A program made the translations under genes and the position numbers. The notes under the pieces are model-generated. The model saw nothing but the letters and a program-made list of their open reading frames with translations. It was not told the DNA's origin and did not search any database. DNA of 64,000 nucleotides from Leifsonia sp. SCN 70-46 (GTDB lineage Bacteria; Actinomycetota; Actinomycetes; Actinomycetales; Microbacteriaceae): NCBI GenBank assembly GCA_001725325.1, contig MEFY01000002.1, positions 871,559 through 935,558 of the forward strand, read 5' to 3'. This document shows, piece by piece, positions 34,276 through 42,453 of the stretch; the stretch's first letter is position 1, and every line of letters starts with the position of its first letter.

Positions 34276-35219
34276 GCTCCGCGGGAGGGCTCATCGACGA
34301 CGGGCTCATCGGCACACCGCGCGCCCTCGCCGACGTCGCGGACCTGAGGGACGCCGCGGGGCGGCGGGTCATCCGCATCCGCCTGTTCGACGGCTGGGAC
34401 CTCGACGTGCTCCCCGACCGCGGGCTCGACATCGGCGCCGCCTGGTGGCGCGGGCGCCCCGTGGCCTGGCGCTCGCCCATCCTCTCCGACCCGGGACCGG
34501 GCGCGGACTGGGCGCACCGCTTCCTCGGCGGCCTCGTGGTGACGTGCGGTCCCGACAACATCGGCGCCCCGCGCGACGGCCACGGCCTGCACGGCACCCA
34601 CAGCCTCACCCCCGCCGTCGACGTGCGCTGGGAGCAGAAGCGCGTGGACGACGAGCTCGAGGTGCGGGTCTCGGGCACGATCCAGGATGCGCGGCTGTTC
34701 GGCCGCCGCATCCGGGTGGACCGCGAGATCACGGTCTCGACGGGCAGCCCGACCATCGACGTGCGCGACACCATCACGAACGACGGCCTCGCGCCCGAGC
34801 CCGTCGCGTGGCTCTACCACGTGAACCTCGGGGCGCCCGTGGTCGTGCCGGGCACGACGGTCACCGCTCCGGCGGAGCGCTGGGTCGTGCGGGAGGCCAC
34901 CCGGTCGGTGCCGTCGCCCGCGGTCATCCCGCGGCCGATCGCACACTCGGAGGAGACGGTCTTCGAGTATGCGGGCATCCGCGACGACGACGTCGTCGTG
35001 CAGGCCCCCGACGGCTCGGGCATCGCCCTGTCGTGGACCACCGCGACCCTGCCGCGCCTCTACCAGTGGGTGCTGCCGGAGAGCGGTGCGTGGGCGCTCG
35101 GCGTCGAGCCGGCGAACGCGCCGCTGTGGGGTGACGACCGCACGCCGCCCCTCCTCGCCGCGGGTGCCGCGCTCGAGACGGCGGTGCGCATCACGGCTCT
35201 GGAGGACGTCGCGGGCTGA
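34272..35219 (+). CDS. DUF4432 aldose-1-epimerase-like protein
   Basis: 315 aa; the GTG overlaps the isomerase stop. Blocks FDGWDLDVLPDRGLDIGAAWW, GGLVVTCGPDNIG, HGLHGTHSLTPA and WLYHVNLGAP fit the DUF4432 branch of the galactose mutarotase fold; the His in GLHG and YHVN are likely active-site residues. Its role is likely anomer or epimer interconversion of the operon's sugar. It is the last gene of the operon. Confidence 0.82.
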   Translation: MSSAGGLIDDGLIGTPRALADVADLRDAAGRRVIRIRLFDGWDLDVLPDRGLDIGAAWWRGRPVAWRSPILSDPGPGADWAHRFLGGLVVTCGPDNIGAPRDGHGLHGTHSLTPAVDVRWEQKRVDDELEVRVSGTIQDARLFGRRIRVDREITVSTGSPTIDVRDTITNDGLAPEPVAWLYHVNLGAPVVVPGTTVTAPAERWVVREATRSVPSPAVIPRPIAHSEETVFEYAGIRDDDVVVQAPDGSGIALSWTTATLPRLYQWVLPESGAWALGVEPANAPLWGDDRTPPLLAAGAALETAVRITALEDVAG

Positions 35220-35266
35220 CGCGCAACCCCTCCCCTCCTCGAGCCGCACGCGCGTACGGTGACGGG

Positions 35267-35449
35267 ATGACCGACGACATGACGGACGCCGAGAAGCGGC
35301 ACGACCAGCTCACGAGGGCGCCGAAGTCCTCCGAGGAGGACGCCGCGCCCCGCATCGCCACGAGCAAGGGCGCCCACGGCGCCACCCGGATCGACGTCGC
35401 CGAGACGGCCGCCGTGCGCCCCGGCAACCCCGACAAGCAGAACGGATGA
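35267..35449 (+). CDS. Small disordered charged protein, 60 aa
   Basis: MTDDMTDAEKRHDQLTRAPK and onward, no hydrophobic core, rich in Asp, Glu, Lys, Arg and Ala. TACGGT (35255-35260) ends 6 nt before the ATG, the leaderless pattern. The stop overlaps the PPK2 start by 4 nt, which supports it being translated. The family is unknown; it may modulate or simply precede PPK2. Confidence 0.55.
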   Translation: MTDDMTDAEKRHDQLTRAPKSSEEDAAPRIATSKGAHGATRIDVAETAAVRPGNPDKQNG

Positions 35450-36252
35450 GCCGCACGCGACTGCCGAAGGCGGTCTACGAGAGCGAGCTCGAGCGCCTGC
35501 AGGTCGAGCTCGTCGCGCTGCAGCGGTGGATCGTGTCCTCCGGCGCGCGCGTCGTCGTGATCTTCGAGGGCAGGGATGCCGCGGGCAAGGGCGGCGCCAT
35601 CAAGCGCATCGTGCAGTACCTCAACCCCCGCACCGCGCGCGTGGTCGCGCTGCCCCAGCCGAGCGAGCGCGAGAAGGGGCAGTGGTACTTCCAGCGCTAC
35701 CTCGAGCGCCTCCCGGCGGCGGGCGAGATCGTGCTCATGGACCGCTCCTGGTACAACCGTGCGGGCGTCGAGCGGGTGATGGGCTACTGCACCGACGAGC
35801 AGTACGAGCTCTTCCTCCGGCAGGTGACCGTCGTCGAGAGGATGCTCGTCGACGACGGCATCATCCTCATCAAGTACTGGTTCTCGGTGTCGGACAAGGA
35901 GCAGCAACGGCGCTTCAAGGCCCGCCTGCGCGACCCCATGCGGCGCTGGAAGCTCTCCGACACCGACCTGCAGTCGATCACGCGCTGGGAGGACTACTCG
36001 CGCGCCAAGGACGCGATGTTCGACGCGACGGACTCGGAGCACGCGCCGTGGTGGACCATCGAGAGCGACGACAAGCGCGCGGCGAGGCTCAACGTCATCA
36101 GCCACCTGCTCTCCCAGATCGCCTACGAGACCGAGGAGCCCGAACCGGTGCGGATCCCGAAGCGCCCTCCCGCCGAGGGCTACACGCGGCCGCCCCAGGA
36201 GTCGCAGCGCTTCGTGCCCGACCACGCCAAGACCCTCCGCAAGGCGGGCTAG
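35446..36252 (+). CDS. ppk2: Polyphosphate kinase 2
   Basis: 268 aa, the usual size of a one-domain PPK2. Walker A EGRDAAGKGGAIKR at about residues 43-56, Walker B-like LMDRSWYNRAGVERVMGY, and the lid segment SVSDKEQQRRFKARLRDP are all present. It transfers phosphate between polyphosphate and nucleoside di- or monophosphates in the cytoplasm. It is convergent with the glycosyltransferase gene, overlapping by 4 bp. Confidence 0.95.
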   Translation: MSRTRLPKAVYESELERLQVELVALQRWIVSSGARVVVIFEGRDAAGKGGAIKRIVQYLNPRTARVVALPQPSEREKGQWYFQRYLERLPAAGEIVLMDRSWYNRAGVERVMGYCTDEQYELFLRQVTVVERMLVDDGIILIKYWFSVSDKEQQRRFKARLRDPMRRWKLSDTDLQSITRWEDYSRAKDAMFDATDSEHAPWWTIESDDKRAARLNVISHLLSQIAYETEEPEPVRIPKRPPAEGYTRPPQESQRFVPDHAKTLRKAG

Positions 36253-36920
36253 CGCGGAGCCGTCTCGACGACGAGGTCCTCGCGCAGGTAGCGCGCGTAT
36301 CCGCCGGGGGTACGGCCGAACCGGCGGCCGGACGTGACCACCTCGGCGTGGGCGGAGGCGACGACGTCGAACCCGGCGAGCCGGGCGACGAGGTCGACGT
36401 CCTCGTGCTCGGGCATCGTGCGGTAGCCGCCGACGGCGAGGTAGGCGGATGCGCGCACCCCGAGATTGGCGCCGTGCACGTGCCCGTTCGCCACCCCCGC
36501 CGCATGCGAGGCCTCCCACGCGCAACGCTGGTCGTCGCCCAGGTCGTCGAAGTCCGGGCGCACCGTGCCCACTACGACGTCGTGGCCCGCCGCCGCGAGC
36601 TCGAGCTGCACGAGCAGCCAGTCGCGCGGCACGACGGAGTCCGCGTCGGTGTTGGCTATCCAGTCGGCCCTGCGGTCGAGCGCCGCGGCGACCCCGATCG
36701 AGCGCGCGGTGCCCACGTTCGAGGAGTCCACCTCCACGACGCGCACACCGCGCACGCTGCGCGCGACGGACGCGGTGCTGTCGAGGCACCCGTCCGCCAC
36801 CACGATGACATCGACCGGCACCGTCACGTGGCGCGACGCCTCCAGCACCGACGCAAGGCACCGGCCGATGAGCTCCTCCTCGTCGCGCGCCGGGATGACG
36901 ACCGCGATCCTGCTGATCAC
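36249..36920 (-). CDS. GT2-family glycosyltransferase
   Basis: 223 aa, GTG start overlapping the upstream stop. GT-A fold: IAVVIPARDEEELIGRCLAS, IVVADGCLDSTASVAR, the metal-binding DxD in NTDADSVVP, HGANLGVRASAYLAVGGY and PEHEDVDLVARL. No membrane helices. It transfers a sugar from a nucleotide donor, probably onto the product of the deacetylase-methyltransferase encoded just upstream. Confidence 0.88.
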   Translation of the reverse strand: MISRIAVVIPARDEEELIGRCLASVLEASRHVTVPVDVIVVADGCLDSTASVARSVRGVRVVEVDSSNVGTARSIGVAAALDRRADWIANTDADSVVPRDWLLVQLELAAAGHDVVVGTVRPDFDDLGDDQRCAWEASHAAGVANGHVHGANLGVRASAYLAVGGYRTMPEHEDVDLVARLAGFDVVASAHAEVVTSGRRFGRTPGGYARYLREDLVVETAPR

Positions 36921-38194
36921 GCGAGCCCCGCCCGCCGGGCCACGGAGCGCCCGTCTCGCGAGAACACCTCGAGCACGAAGTCGTCCTCGGTGTGCAGCAC
37001 GGTGGTCGTGAGGGCGCGGCGGCGGATCGCGTCGTGCACGTCGTCGCCCCGCAGCGGGTAGTCGTCGACCGGGTGCCGCCAGTGGCACGCGACCAGGGTC
37101 CCGTCGTCGGCGAGGGCGGCCTCGACGGAGTCCAGCACTCGCTCCAGCCCCGCACGGTCGAAGTAGTAGCCGACCTCGGAGAGCACGACGAGCTCGAACC
37201 TGCCCGCCGGGAACTCCGTCAGGGCGTCGGCCCGCTCGATCCGCGCGGCCCCGCCCACCCGCTCCCGCGCGCGGTCGACCGCGGCCTGCGAGACGTCGAC
37301 GGCGAGCAGGTCTTCGACCCGCGCGGAGAGGGCCTCCGTGAGCACGCCGATCGAGCAGCCGACCTCGAGGGCCGTCGCGTAGGCGCGGTGCGGGAGGCTC
37401 GCGAGGGTGACGGCGCGCTTGCGCTCCTCGTACCACCGCGTCTCGAACCCCCAGGGGTCCGCGTGCCGCCGGTGGGTCGACTCGAAGTACTCGCGCGAGA
37501 GGCCGGATCCCGTCTCGGGCACGATGAAGTACTCGAGGTCGCGCTCGAAGTTCTCGACGAAGTCGGCGCGCAGCACGGGGTCGTCGCCCTCGGTCTGCGA
37601 CACGTAGGCGGAGAGGGCGCGGCGCTTGAGGTCGGCGTCGACGGGCAGGCTGCGCAGGCGCTCCCACGGGACATCCTCGGACGCCGGATCCCCCCAGTGC
37701 CAGAGCCAGACCGGGTACTCGACGAGGGGGCGACCGCCCACCACGCCGGCAACGACCTCGCCGACCACGCGGTGGTCGCGGTGGCCGTCCCCCCGCCAGG
37801 GCGACGCGACGAGCGTCGTCGGGGGGGTCGCGCCGACCACCTCGGAGAGGGCCCGCGCGATCTCGTCCCGGTGCGTGTCCGCCGCTCCGTCGGGGAAGCC
37901 GAGGGTCACGGTGAGGGCACCCAGGGTCGCGGTCGCCGTCGCGAACTCCCGTGCGCGGCGGTCGGCGAGCCCCGCAGCGCCGCCGTCCGTCACGAGCACG
38001 ACGGTCGCGGGGATGCCCCGCCGCACGCACTCCGCGATGAGCCCGCCCGCGCCGAGGGTCTCGTCGTCGGGGTGGGGCGCGATGACGAGGAGGTGCTCGA
38101 CCGCTGCGAGGTCGAGCCGGGGTCGGTCGTGCATCCTCGCCTCCGCGGACCACGCGCGGGCGGAGGTTCCGGCCGTGCTCGCGTCGAAGCTCAC
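36917..38194 (-). CDS. PIG-L deacetylase fused to SAM methyltransferase
   Basis: 425 aa from the GTG at 38194. Residues ~25-220 are a PIG-L/LmbE domain with VIAPHPDDETLGAGG (metal-binding PHPDD) and GDGHRDHR. Residues ~245-425 are a class I methyltransferase with ALEVGCSIGVLTEAL (SAM loop), LLAVDVSQAAVDRAR and LVVLSEVGYYFD. The pair suggests N-deacetylation of an amino sugar plus methylation. It overlaps both neighbours by 4 nt. Confidence 0.88.
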   Translation of the reverse strand: MSFDASTAGTSARAWSAEARMHDRPRLDLAAVEHLLVIAPHPDDETLGAGGLIAECVRRGIPATVVLVTDGGAAGLADRRAREFATATATLGALTVTLGFPDGAADTHRDEIARALSEVVGATPPTTLVASPWRGDGHRDHRVVGEVVAGVVGGRPLVEYPVWLWHWGDPASEDVPWERLRSLPVDADLKRRALSAYVSQTEGDDPVLRADFVENFERDLEYFIVPETGSGLSREYFESTHRRHADPWGFETRWYEERKRAVTLASLPHRAYATALEVGCSIGVLTEALSARVEDLLAVDVSQAAVDRARERVGGAARIERADALTEFPAGRFELVVLSEVGYYFDRAGLERVLDSVEAALADDGTLVACHWRHPVDDYPLRGDDVHDAIRRRALTTTVLHTEDDFVLEVFSRDGRSVARRAGLA

Positions 38195-39174
38195 CACGGC
38201 GACTCCTCGGCGGCCACGGCCTCGCCGAGCGAGGCGAGGTCGCGCTCGGCATGGTGCTGGCGCACGTAGAGCTGCAGGTCGGCGACGCGCTTGGCGTGGG
38301 CGGCGTCGAGGGCGATAGGCGCGGGGCCGAGGGCGTGGCCCGCGCGCCACAGGATCTCCTCGCAGGCCCGCGCGACCGTGCTGCGCACGCGCTTCGCGAG
38401 GATGCGCGGCGCGCCGTCGCCCGCATCCGCGCGCTCGGCGGCATCGGCGAGGGCGAGCCGGCAGCCTGCGAGCAGCTCGTCGATCGCGCCGAGGTGCGCC
38501 AGCAGGAACGGGTCGGGCTTCGCACGGGCGGCCGCGAGCACGGCGCGTCCGATGCCCACCGCGCCGCCGAACCAGCATGCTGCCACGCCGATGCCCCCGA
38601 TCGCGAAGCCCGGGCGCGCGAGATACCAGCCGGTCTCGCCGACGGGCTCGGCCGGGACGGCCTCGAAGCGCACGGGGCCGCTCGGGATCTCCACGAGGCC
38701 CCGCGCCCGCCACGTCCCCGGAACCACCGAGACACCGGGCCCGCGGAGGTCGACCGCGAAGAGGCGCCGGTCGCCGGAGGGCAGCGCCGCGGTCACGAGC
38801 GCGCCGTCCAGCCGGTCGGCGAGGGAGCACCACGGCTTCGTCCCGGTGAGCGACCACGCCGCTCCGGAGGGGGTCGCGACGAGCGGGTCGCCCCCGCCCT
38901 CGGCGGCGAACACCCCCCACACGCCGTGCGGGCGCGGGAGCCCCGCCTGCTCGAGGATCCCGAGGGCGTCGAGGTGCGGCTCGAGCGCGCGGGCGGCGCC
39001 GAGGTCGTGGGCGGCGACCGTCGCGAGCGCCTCCCACCGGTCGCGCGTGGAGGAGGGCGCTATCGCGCCGAGGTCGCGGGCGCGCGCGAGGGCACCCTCG
39101 ATCGTGTCGGGGACGACCCCGACCGCGAGGGTCAGGTCGCCCGGAGGCACGCGGGGGTCGAAGGCGACGGGCAT
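38191..39174 (-). CDS. Acyl-CoA dehydrogenase-like flavoprotein, short
   Basis: 327 aa, about 50 shorter than usual. The central HGVWGVFAAEGGG, TGTKPWCSLADRLDGALVTA and the C-terminal helical half (IDELLAGCRLALADAAERA, ACEEILWRAGHALG) match the ACAD fold. I cannot place a canonical catalytic Glu with confidence. Translational coupling to the PIG-L/methyltransferase gene suggests it modifies an acyl or sugar intermediate of the same pathway. Confidence 0.75.
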   Translation of the reverse strand: MPVAFDPRVPPGDLTLAVGVVPDTIEGALARARDLGAIAPSSTRDRWEALATVAAHDLGAARALEPHLDALGILEQAGLPRPHGVWGVFAAEGGGDPLVATPSGAAWSLTGTKPWCSLADRLDGALVTAALPSGDRRLFAVDLRGPGVSVVPGTWRARGLVEIPSGPVRFEAVPAEPVGETGWYLARPGFAIGGIGVAACWFGGAVGIGRAVLAAARAKPDPFLLAHLGAIDELLAGCRLALADAAERADAGDGAPRILAKRVRSTVARACEEILWRAGHALGPAPIALDAAHAKRVADLQLYVRQHHAERDLASLGEAVAAEESPW

Positions 39175-39211
39175 CGTCCAAGACTGCGCAGGCGTGAACC
39201 CCGGCGGATAG

Positions 39212-39228
39212 GGCTTGACTGTCAAGCC
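39212..39228. promoter_or_regulatory. 17-bp perfect palindrome before the cassette
   Basis: GGCTTGACTGTCAAGCC: 8-bp arms around a single T, 38 bp upstream of the acyl-CoA dehydrogenase-like start. Read on the minus strand it contains TTGACA, so it could cover a -35 box as an operator. Confidence 0.45.
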
Positions 39229-39296
39229 TTTGTGCGATGGGGGCCCGCCGCGCAGAGTGGGAGTGACGCGCAGCAGCGCGGATCGGAGCATCACAC

Positions 39297-39434
39297 ATGA
39301 GCAAGTCAGGACCGAACACCATGGGAGTCCCCGACGATTCCGACCCCGAGGCCGACACGGCCTCCGGCGGCGCGCCGGACAAGCCCGACACGACGGACGA
39401 CGACGGCACGCCCGTCGAGAACCCGTCGGGCTAG
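39297..39434 (+). CDS. Small acidic protein, 45 aa
   Basis: MSKSGPNTMGVPDDSDPEAD followed by more Asp, Gly, Pro and Thr, ending VENPSG. It looks disordered, with no hydrophobic segment and no family. The ATG has no clear ribosome site. It is kept because similar short acidic tails recur next to Dps and PPK2 genes in this window, but it could be non-coding. Confidence 0.4.
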   Translation: MSKSGPNTMGVPDDSDPEADTASGGAPDKPDTTDDDGTPVENPSG

Positions 39435-39507
39435 GCCGTCCGGTAGCACCATCCGTCGCCCCGGTCGACCCCCTGACGCGCGGGTCGATCGGGCCTACGG
39501 TCGGACT

Positions 39508-40038
39508 ATGACGACAACGAGCACGGCACCCGCGGGCGCCCAGAAGACCCGCCGACAGAACTCCGAGCACGGCTTCGCCGCCTCCAAAGAGCTCATCGAG
39601 GCACTCCAGAAGGTGCTCGTCGACCTCGTCGAGCTCGCCGGCCAGGGCAAGCAGGCGCACTGGAACGTCGTGGGCACGAACTTCCGCGACACCCACCGCA
39701 TCCTCGACGAGATCATCGAGGCGGCGCGCGGCTTCGGCGACGAGGTGGCGGAGAGGATGCGCGCGCTGCACGGCATCCCCGACGGGCGCAGCAGCACCGT
39801 GGCGAAGGCCACGACGCTGCCCGAGTACCCCGCGGGCGAGATCGACACGAAGGAGACCATCGACCTCATCACCGTGCGTCTCGAGTCCGTGGTGTCCACC
39901 ATGCGCGACGTCCACGACGCCGTGGACGAGGAGGACCCGACCTCGGCCGACATCCTGCACGCGATCATCGCGAGCCTCGAGCAGTTCGCCTGGATGGTGT
40001 CCGCGGAGAACCGGACTCCCGCGAAGGCCCGCTCCTAG
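39508..40038 (+). CDS. dps: Dps-family ferritin-like DNA-protection protein
   Basis: 176 aa. The ferroxidase-site residues are visible: QAHWNVVGTNFRDTHRILDEI and FGDEVAERMRALHG, then TIDLITVRLESVV and the C-terminal helix. The N-terminal ~20 residues are basic/Ala-rich and could contact DNA. It forms a dodecamer that oxidises and stores iron. TACGGT (39496-39501) ends 6 nt before the ATG, so the mRNA is probably leaderless. It ends 4 bp into the convergent GNAT gene. Confidence 0.93.
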   Translation: MTTTSTAPAGAQKTRRQNSEHGFAASKELIEALQKVLVDLVELAGQGKQAHWNVVGTNFRDTHRILDEIIEAARGFGDEVAERMRALHGIPDGRSSTVAKATTLPEYPAGEIDTKETIDLITVRLESVVSTMRDVHDAVDEEDPTSADILHAIIASLEQFAWMVSAENRTPAKARS

Positions 40039-40571
40039 ACCTCGGTCGCGAGCAGCGACCACACGGCCTTGTCGTAGCGGACGCCGCCGACCGGCCACGC
40101 CTCGCGCAGCGTGCCCTCGAAGGTCATCCCGAGCCGCTGCGCGACGGCGATGCTGCGCTCGTTGCCCGCGCGGCAGCGCCACTCGACACGGTGCAGCCCG
40201 CGCGTCTCGAACGCGTAGCGGACGAGCTCGCGCACGGCGGCCGTGATGTGGCCGTGGCCCTCGCCCGCGGGCTCCGACCAGCAGCCGATCTCGCAGTTGC
40301 CTGCGGCCGCGCTGAACTCCACGAACATGACGCCGCCCACGAGGACGCCCTCCGCCCAGATCCCGTAGATGCGGATGCCGTCGCGCGCGAGCCCGTCCGC
40401 GTAGCGCTGCAGGGTCGCGCGCGCCCCCTCGACGTCGGTCGTCACGAACGACGGCCCTACCCACGGGCGGATGTGCTCCCGCGCGCGGTCGAGATGGGCG
40501 GCGAACTCCTCCGCCTGCCACGGCTCGAGGGAATCGAGGACGGCGCCGGTGGGAAGCTGTGTGGGTGCCAT
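40035..40571 (-). CDS. GNAT N-acetyltransferase (RimJ/RimL-like)
   Basis: 178 aa from the ATG at 40571. AREHIRPWVGPSFVTTDVEG, IYGIWAEGVLVGGVMFVEF, GEGHGHITAAVRELVRYAFE and LHRVEWRCRAGNERSIAVAQRLGMTFEG are the RimJ/RimL-type acetyltransferase motifs. It acetylates an amine, perhaps a ribosomal protein N-terminus or small molecule. TACGCT ends 6 nt before the ATG, which suggests a leaderless mRNA. Confidence 0.88.
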   Translation of the reverse strand: MAPTQLPTGAVLDSLEPWQAEEFAAHLDRAREHIRPWVGPSFVTTDVEGARATLQRYADGLARDGIRIYGIWAEGVLVGGVMFVEFSAAAGNCEIGCWSEPAGEGHGHITAAVRELVRYAFETRGLHRVEWRCRAGNERSIAVAQRLGMTFEGTLREAWPVGGVRYDKAVWSLLATEV

Positions 40572-40632
40572 CCGCCCAGCGTAGAGGGAGTCGTGCCGGG
40601 CCGACATGGCGTCGGCCCGGCAGCGGCCCTGG

Positions 40633-40806
40633 CTACTTCTTGAAGGCGTCCTTGACGTCCTCGACGGTGTCCTTCACCGCGGCCTTGGCCTGGTCGGCCT
40701 TGCCCTCAGCGACGAGCTTGTCGTTGCCGGTGAGGTTGCCGACCGCCTCCTTGCCCTTTCCGAGCAGGTCCTCGGCGGCGTTCTTGATCTTGTCGTCTGC
40801 ACCCAT
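40633..40806 (-). CDS. CsbD-family stress protein
   Basis: 57 aa from the ATG at 40806, preceded by AAAGGA with 8 nt spacing. It has the CsbD pattern DKIKNAAEDLLGKGKEAVGNL followed by GNDKLVAEGKADQAKAAVKD. CsbD proteins are small, abundant, general-stress-induced and of unknown biochemical function. It ends the Asp23 cluster on this strand. Confidence 0.9.
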   Translation of the reverse strand: MGADDKIKNAAEDLLGKGKEAVGNLTGNDKLVAEGKADQAKAAVKDTVEDVKDAFKK

Positions 40807-40839
40807 GATGAGGTTCCTTTCGTGTGGTTGCGTCACCGG

Positions 40840-41382
40840 TCAGGTGACGCGCTGTTCGCGCGCGAGGGTGGCGCGCATTCCCGATGTCACGTGCAGCAAC
40901 ACCGGAATCCTTCGTTCGAGCACGGCGTCCAGCCCGTCGACCGCCCGGGCGACGTCATCACGCAGGCGGGAGAGGTCGGAGCCGTTGCGTGCCGTGACGG
41001 TGAGGAGCAGCGCCTCCGCCCGACGCACGCGGTAGCCCGCCACCCTCACCGACAGGAGGTCGGGCTGCCGTGCGAGTGCTGCCGACAGCAGGTCGGTGGC
41101 GACCCGCGCGTCGAACTCGACGCTGCCGTCGGAGGTCTCATCCCTGAGCAGCCGGCCGGTGCGCCCCCGACCGCGCGTGACCATCCAGACGATCGACAGC
41201 ACGATCGCGACGGCGACGGCGGCGGTCGCGATCCACAAGGTCGTCGTGTCGGGCTTCGAGGCGAGCGCGGGGAGCGCGATCACCGGGTACGCCCTCAGGA
41301 GCACCCAGCTGCCGGCCGCGATCGCGCTGAGCCCGAGGAGGGCGAGCAGGATGCGGTTGCCGAGGCGGTTGGTGCCGGTCAT
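40840..41382 (-). CDS. Two-helix membrane protein of the Asp23 cluster (AmaP/DUF6286-like)
   Basis: 180 aa. Two N-terminal membrane helices (ILLALLGLSAIAAGSWVLL and LWIATAAVAVAIVLSIVWMV) and a cytoplasmic domain of ~100 residues. The arrangement is that of AmaP, the membrane anchor for Asp23 in Firmicutes; the actinobacterial counterpart is annotated DUF6286. It probably anchors Asp23-type proteins to the membrane. It overlaps the next gene upstream by 4 nt. Confidence 0.7.
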   Translation of the reverse strand: MTGTNRLGNRILLALLGLSAIAAGSWVLLRAYPVIALPALASKPDTTTLWIATAAVAVAIVLSIVWMVTRGRGRTGRLLRDETSDGSVEFDARVATDLLSAALARQPDLLSVRVAGYRVRRAEALLLTVTARNGSDLSRLRDDVARAVDGLDAVLERRIPVLLHVTSGMRATLAREQRVT

Positions 41383-41945
41383 GATCCCACCACCCCCGAC
41401 GCCGAGACGGCGACGCCGACGGTGATGCGCGGCACGGGCGCCAGGCTCGCGGCCACCTCGCGCGACGCGGTCTCGACCGCGGCCCTGTCGACGGGGAACC
41501 CGCTCGACGGCGTGACCGCGATCGTCGCGCGCCGCGCGGAGACCGTGGTGCGCACCCTGCCCGCGGCGACGGATGCCGCACCGCGGGCCGCGCGTCCGAG
41601 GCTTCCGGCGAGCACGTCGTCATCGACGACGATCCCCATCCGGTCGTGGGGGAGGGCGTGCCGTGCCCGACGGCCGGGGCTCACCGCGAGCACCACGAGG
41701 ACGAGCCCGAAGAGCACCGCGACACCCGCGCCCACGACGACGTACGTCGACGGATCGTCGATGCCGGCGATGAGCTGCTCGGGCGCCACCAGCAGGGGCC
41801 GGTGGGAGAGCGCGGCGAGCGCGCACTCGACGCCGACATAGGCGAGGCCGAGTGCCACGAGGGAGAGGGCGACGATCGAGGCACGCGAGCGGGAGCGGAA
41901 CCGCTCGCGTCGCACCAGACGGCGCTGGATGTTCTGCTCGTTCAC
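41379..41945 (-). CDS. Two-helix membrane protein of the Asp23 cluster
   Basis: 188 aa. The basic N-terminus RRLVRRERFRSRSRAS is followed by two helices (IVALSLVALGLAYVGVECAL; YVVVGAGVAVLFGLVLVVLAV) and an Asp23-like alpha/beta cytoplasmic part (VRTTVSARRATIAVTPSSGF). It is related in layout to the following gene. It is likely another membrane partner of the Asp23 proteins. Both ends overlap neighbours by 4 nt. Confidence 0.65.
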   Translation of the reverse strand: MNEQNIQRRLVRRERFRSRSRASIVALSLVALGLAYVGVECALAALSHRPLLVAPEQLIAGIDDPSTYVVVGAGVAVLFGLVLVVLAVSPGRRARHALPHDRMGIVVDDDVLAGSLGRAARGAASVAAGRVRTTVSARRATIAVTPSSGFPVDRAAVETASREVAASLAPVPRITVGVAVSASGVVGS

Positions 41946-42265
41946 ACGACCCTCCTCGGTTCGACGATGTCCACTCCCGTGATGCGCAGGGCCACGGATC
42001 CGACCTGCGAGCCGCTCAGCGCGGTGATGTCGCGGGCGATGCCCGCCCGTGCCTGCTCGGAGCGGGTGACGAGCCCGGGGGCGTCCGCCGTCGAGCCGAG
42101 CGGAGCCGCCCGCAGCGGCGACGTCACCGACACCGAGAGCGACCCGTTACTGTCGGCGAGCCGCACGGAGACGCGCGAGCTGCCGACCCCGAGATGGTCC
42201 GCGGCGACACCGCGGGCCACCCGTTCGAGGGCGCGCGGCGTCACCGAGATGCGACCGGGGACCAT
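41942..42265 (-). CDS. Asp23/Gls24-like protein, 107 aa
   Basis: Starts MVPGRISVTPRALERVARGV, the Asp23 opening (interface strand and helix), then VSVRLADSNGSLSVSVTSPL and a final strand SVALRITGVDIVEP. It is shorter than full Asp23. It is probably a soluble member of the envelope-associated stress complex. It is translationally coupled both sides (1-nt and 4-nt overlaps). Confidence 0.75.
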   Translation of the reverse strand: MVPGRISVTPRALERVARGVAADHLGVGSSRVSVRLADSNGSLSVSVTSPLRAAPLGSTADAPGLVTRSEQARAGIARDITALSGSQVGSVALRITGVDIVEPRRVV

Positions 42266-42453
42266 CAGGCGCTGCGGCGACCGCGCGCCGCCTCCACGAC
42301 CGCCCGCACGTCGAGCCGTCCGCTGACGACGGCGCCGATGACGGCACCGAGGGCCGCGAGGACCAGCACGAGCAGGAAGCCCCAGAACCCGAACACCAGG
42401 GCGACGATCGCCAGGACGACTCCCGCGATGCCGCCGATCAGGGTGCCGCTCAT
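42265..42453 (-). CDS. Small two-helix membrane protein, 62 aa
   Basis: MSGTLIGGIAGVVLAIVALV continues into a second hydrophobic stretch FLLVLVLAALGAVIGAVV, then a basic tail AARGRRSA. It resembles the short DUF2273-type membrane proteins that accompany Asp23 and AmaP. ATGA overlap with the upstream Asp23 gene. Confidence 0.75.
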   Translation of the reverse strand: MSGTLIGGIAGVVLAIVALVFGFWGFLLVLVLAALGAVIGAVVSGRLDVRAVVEAARGRRSA

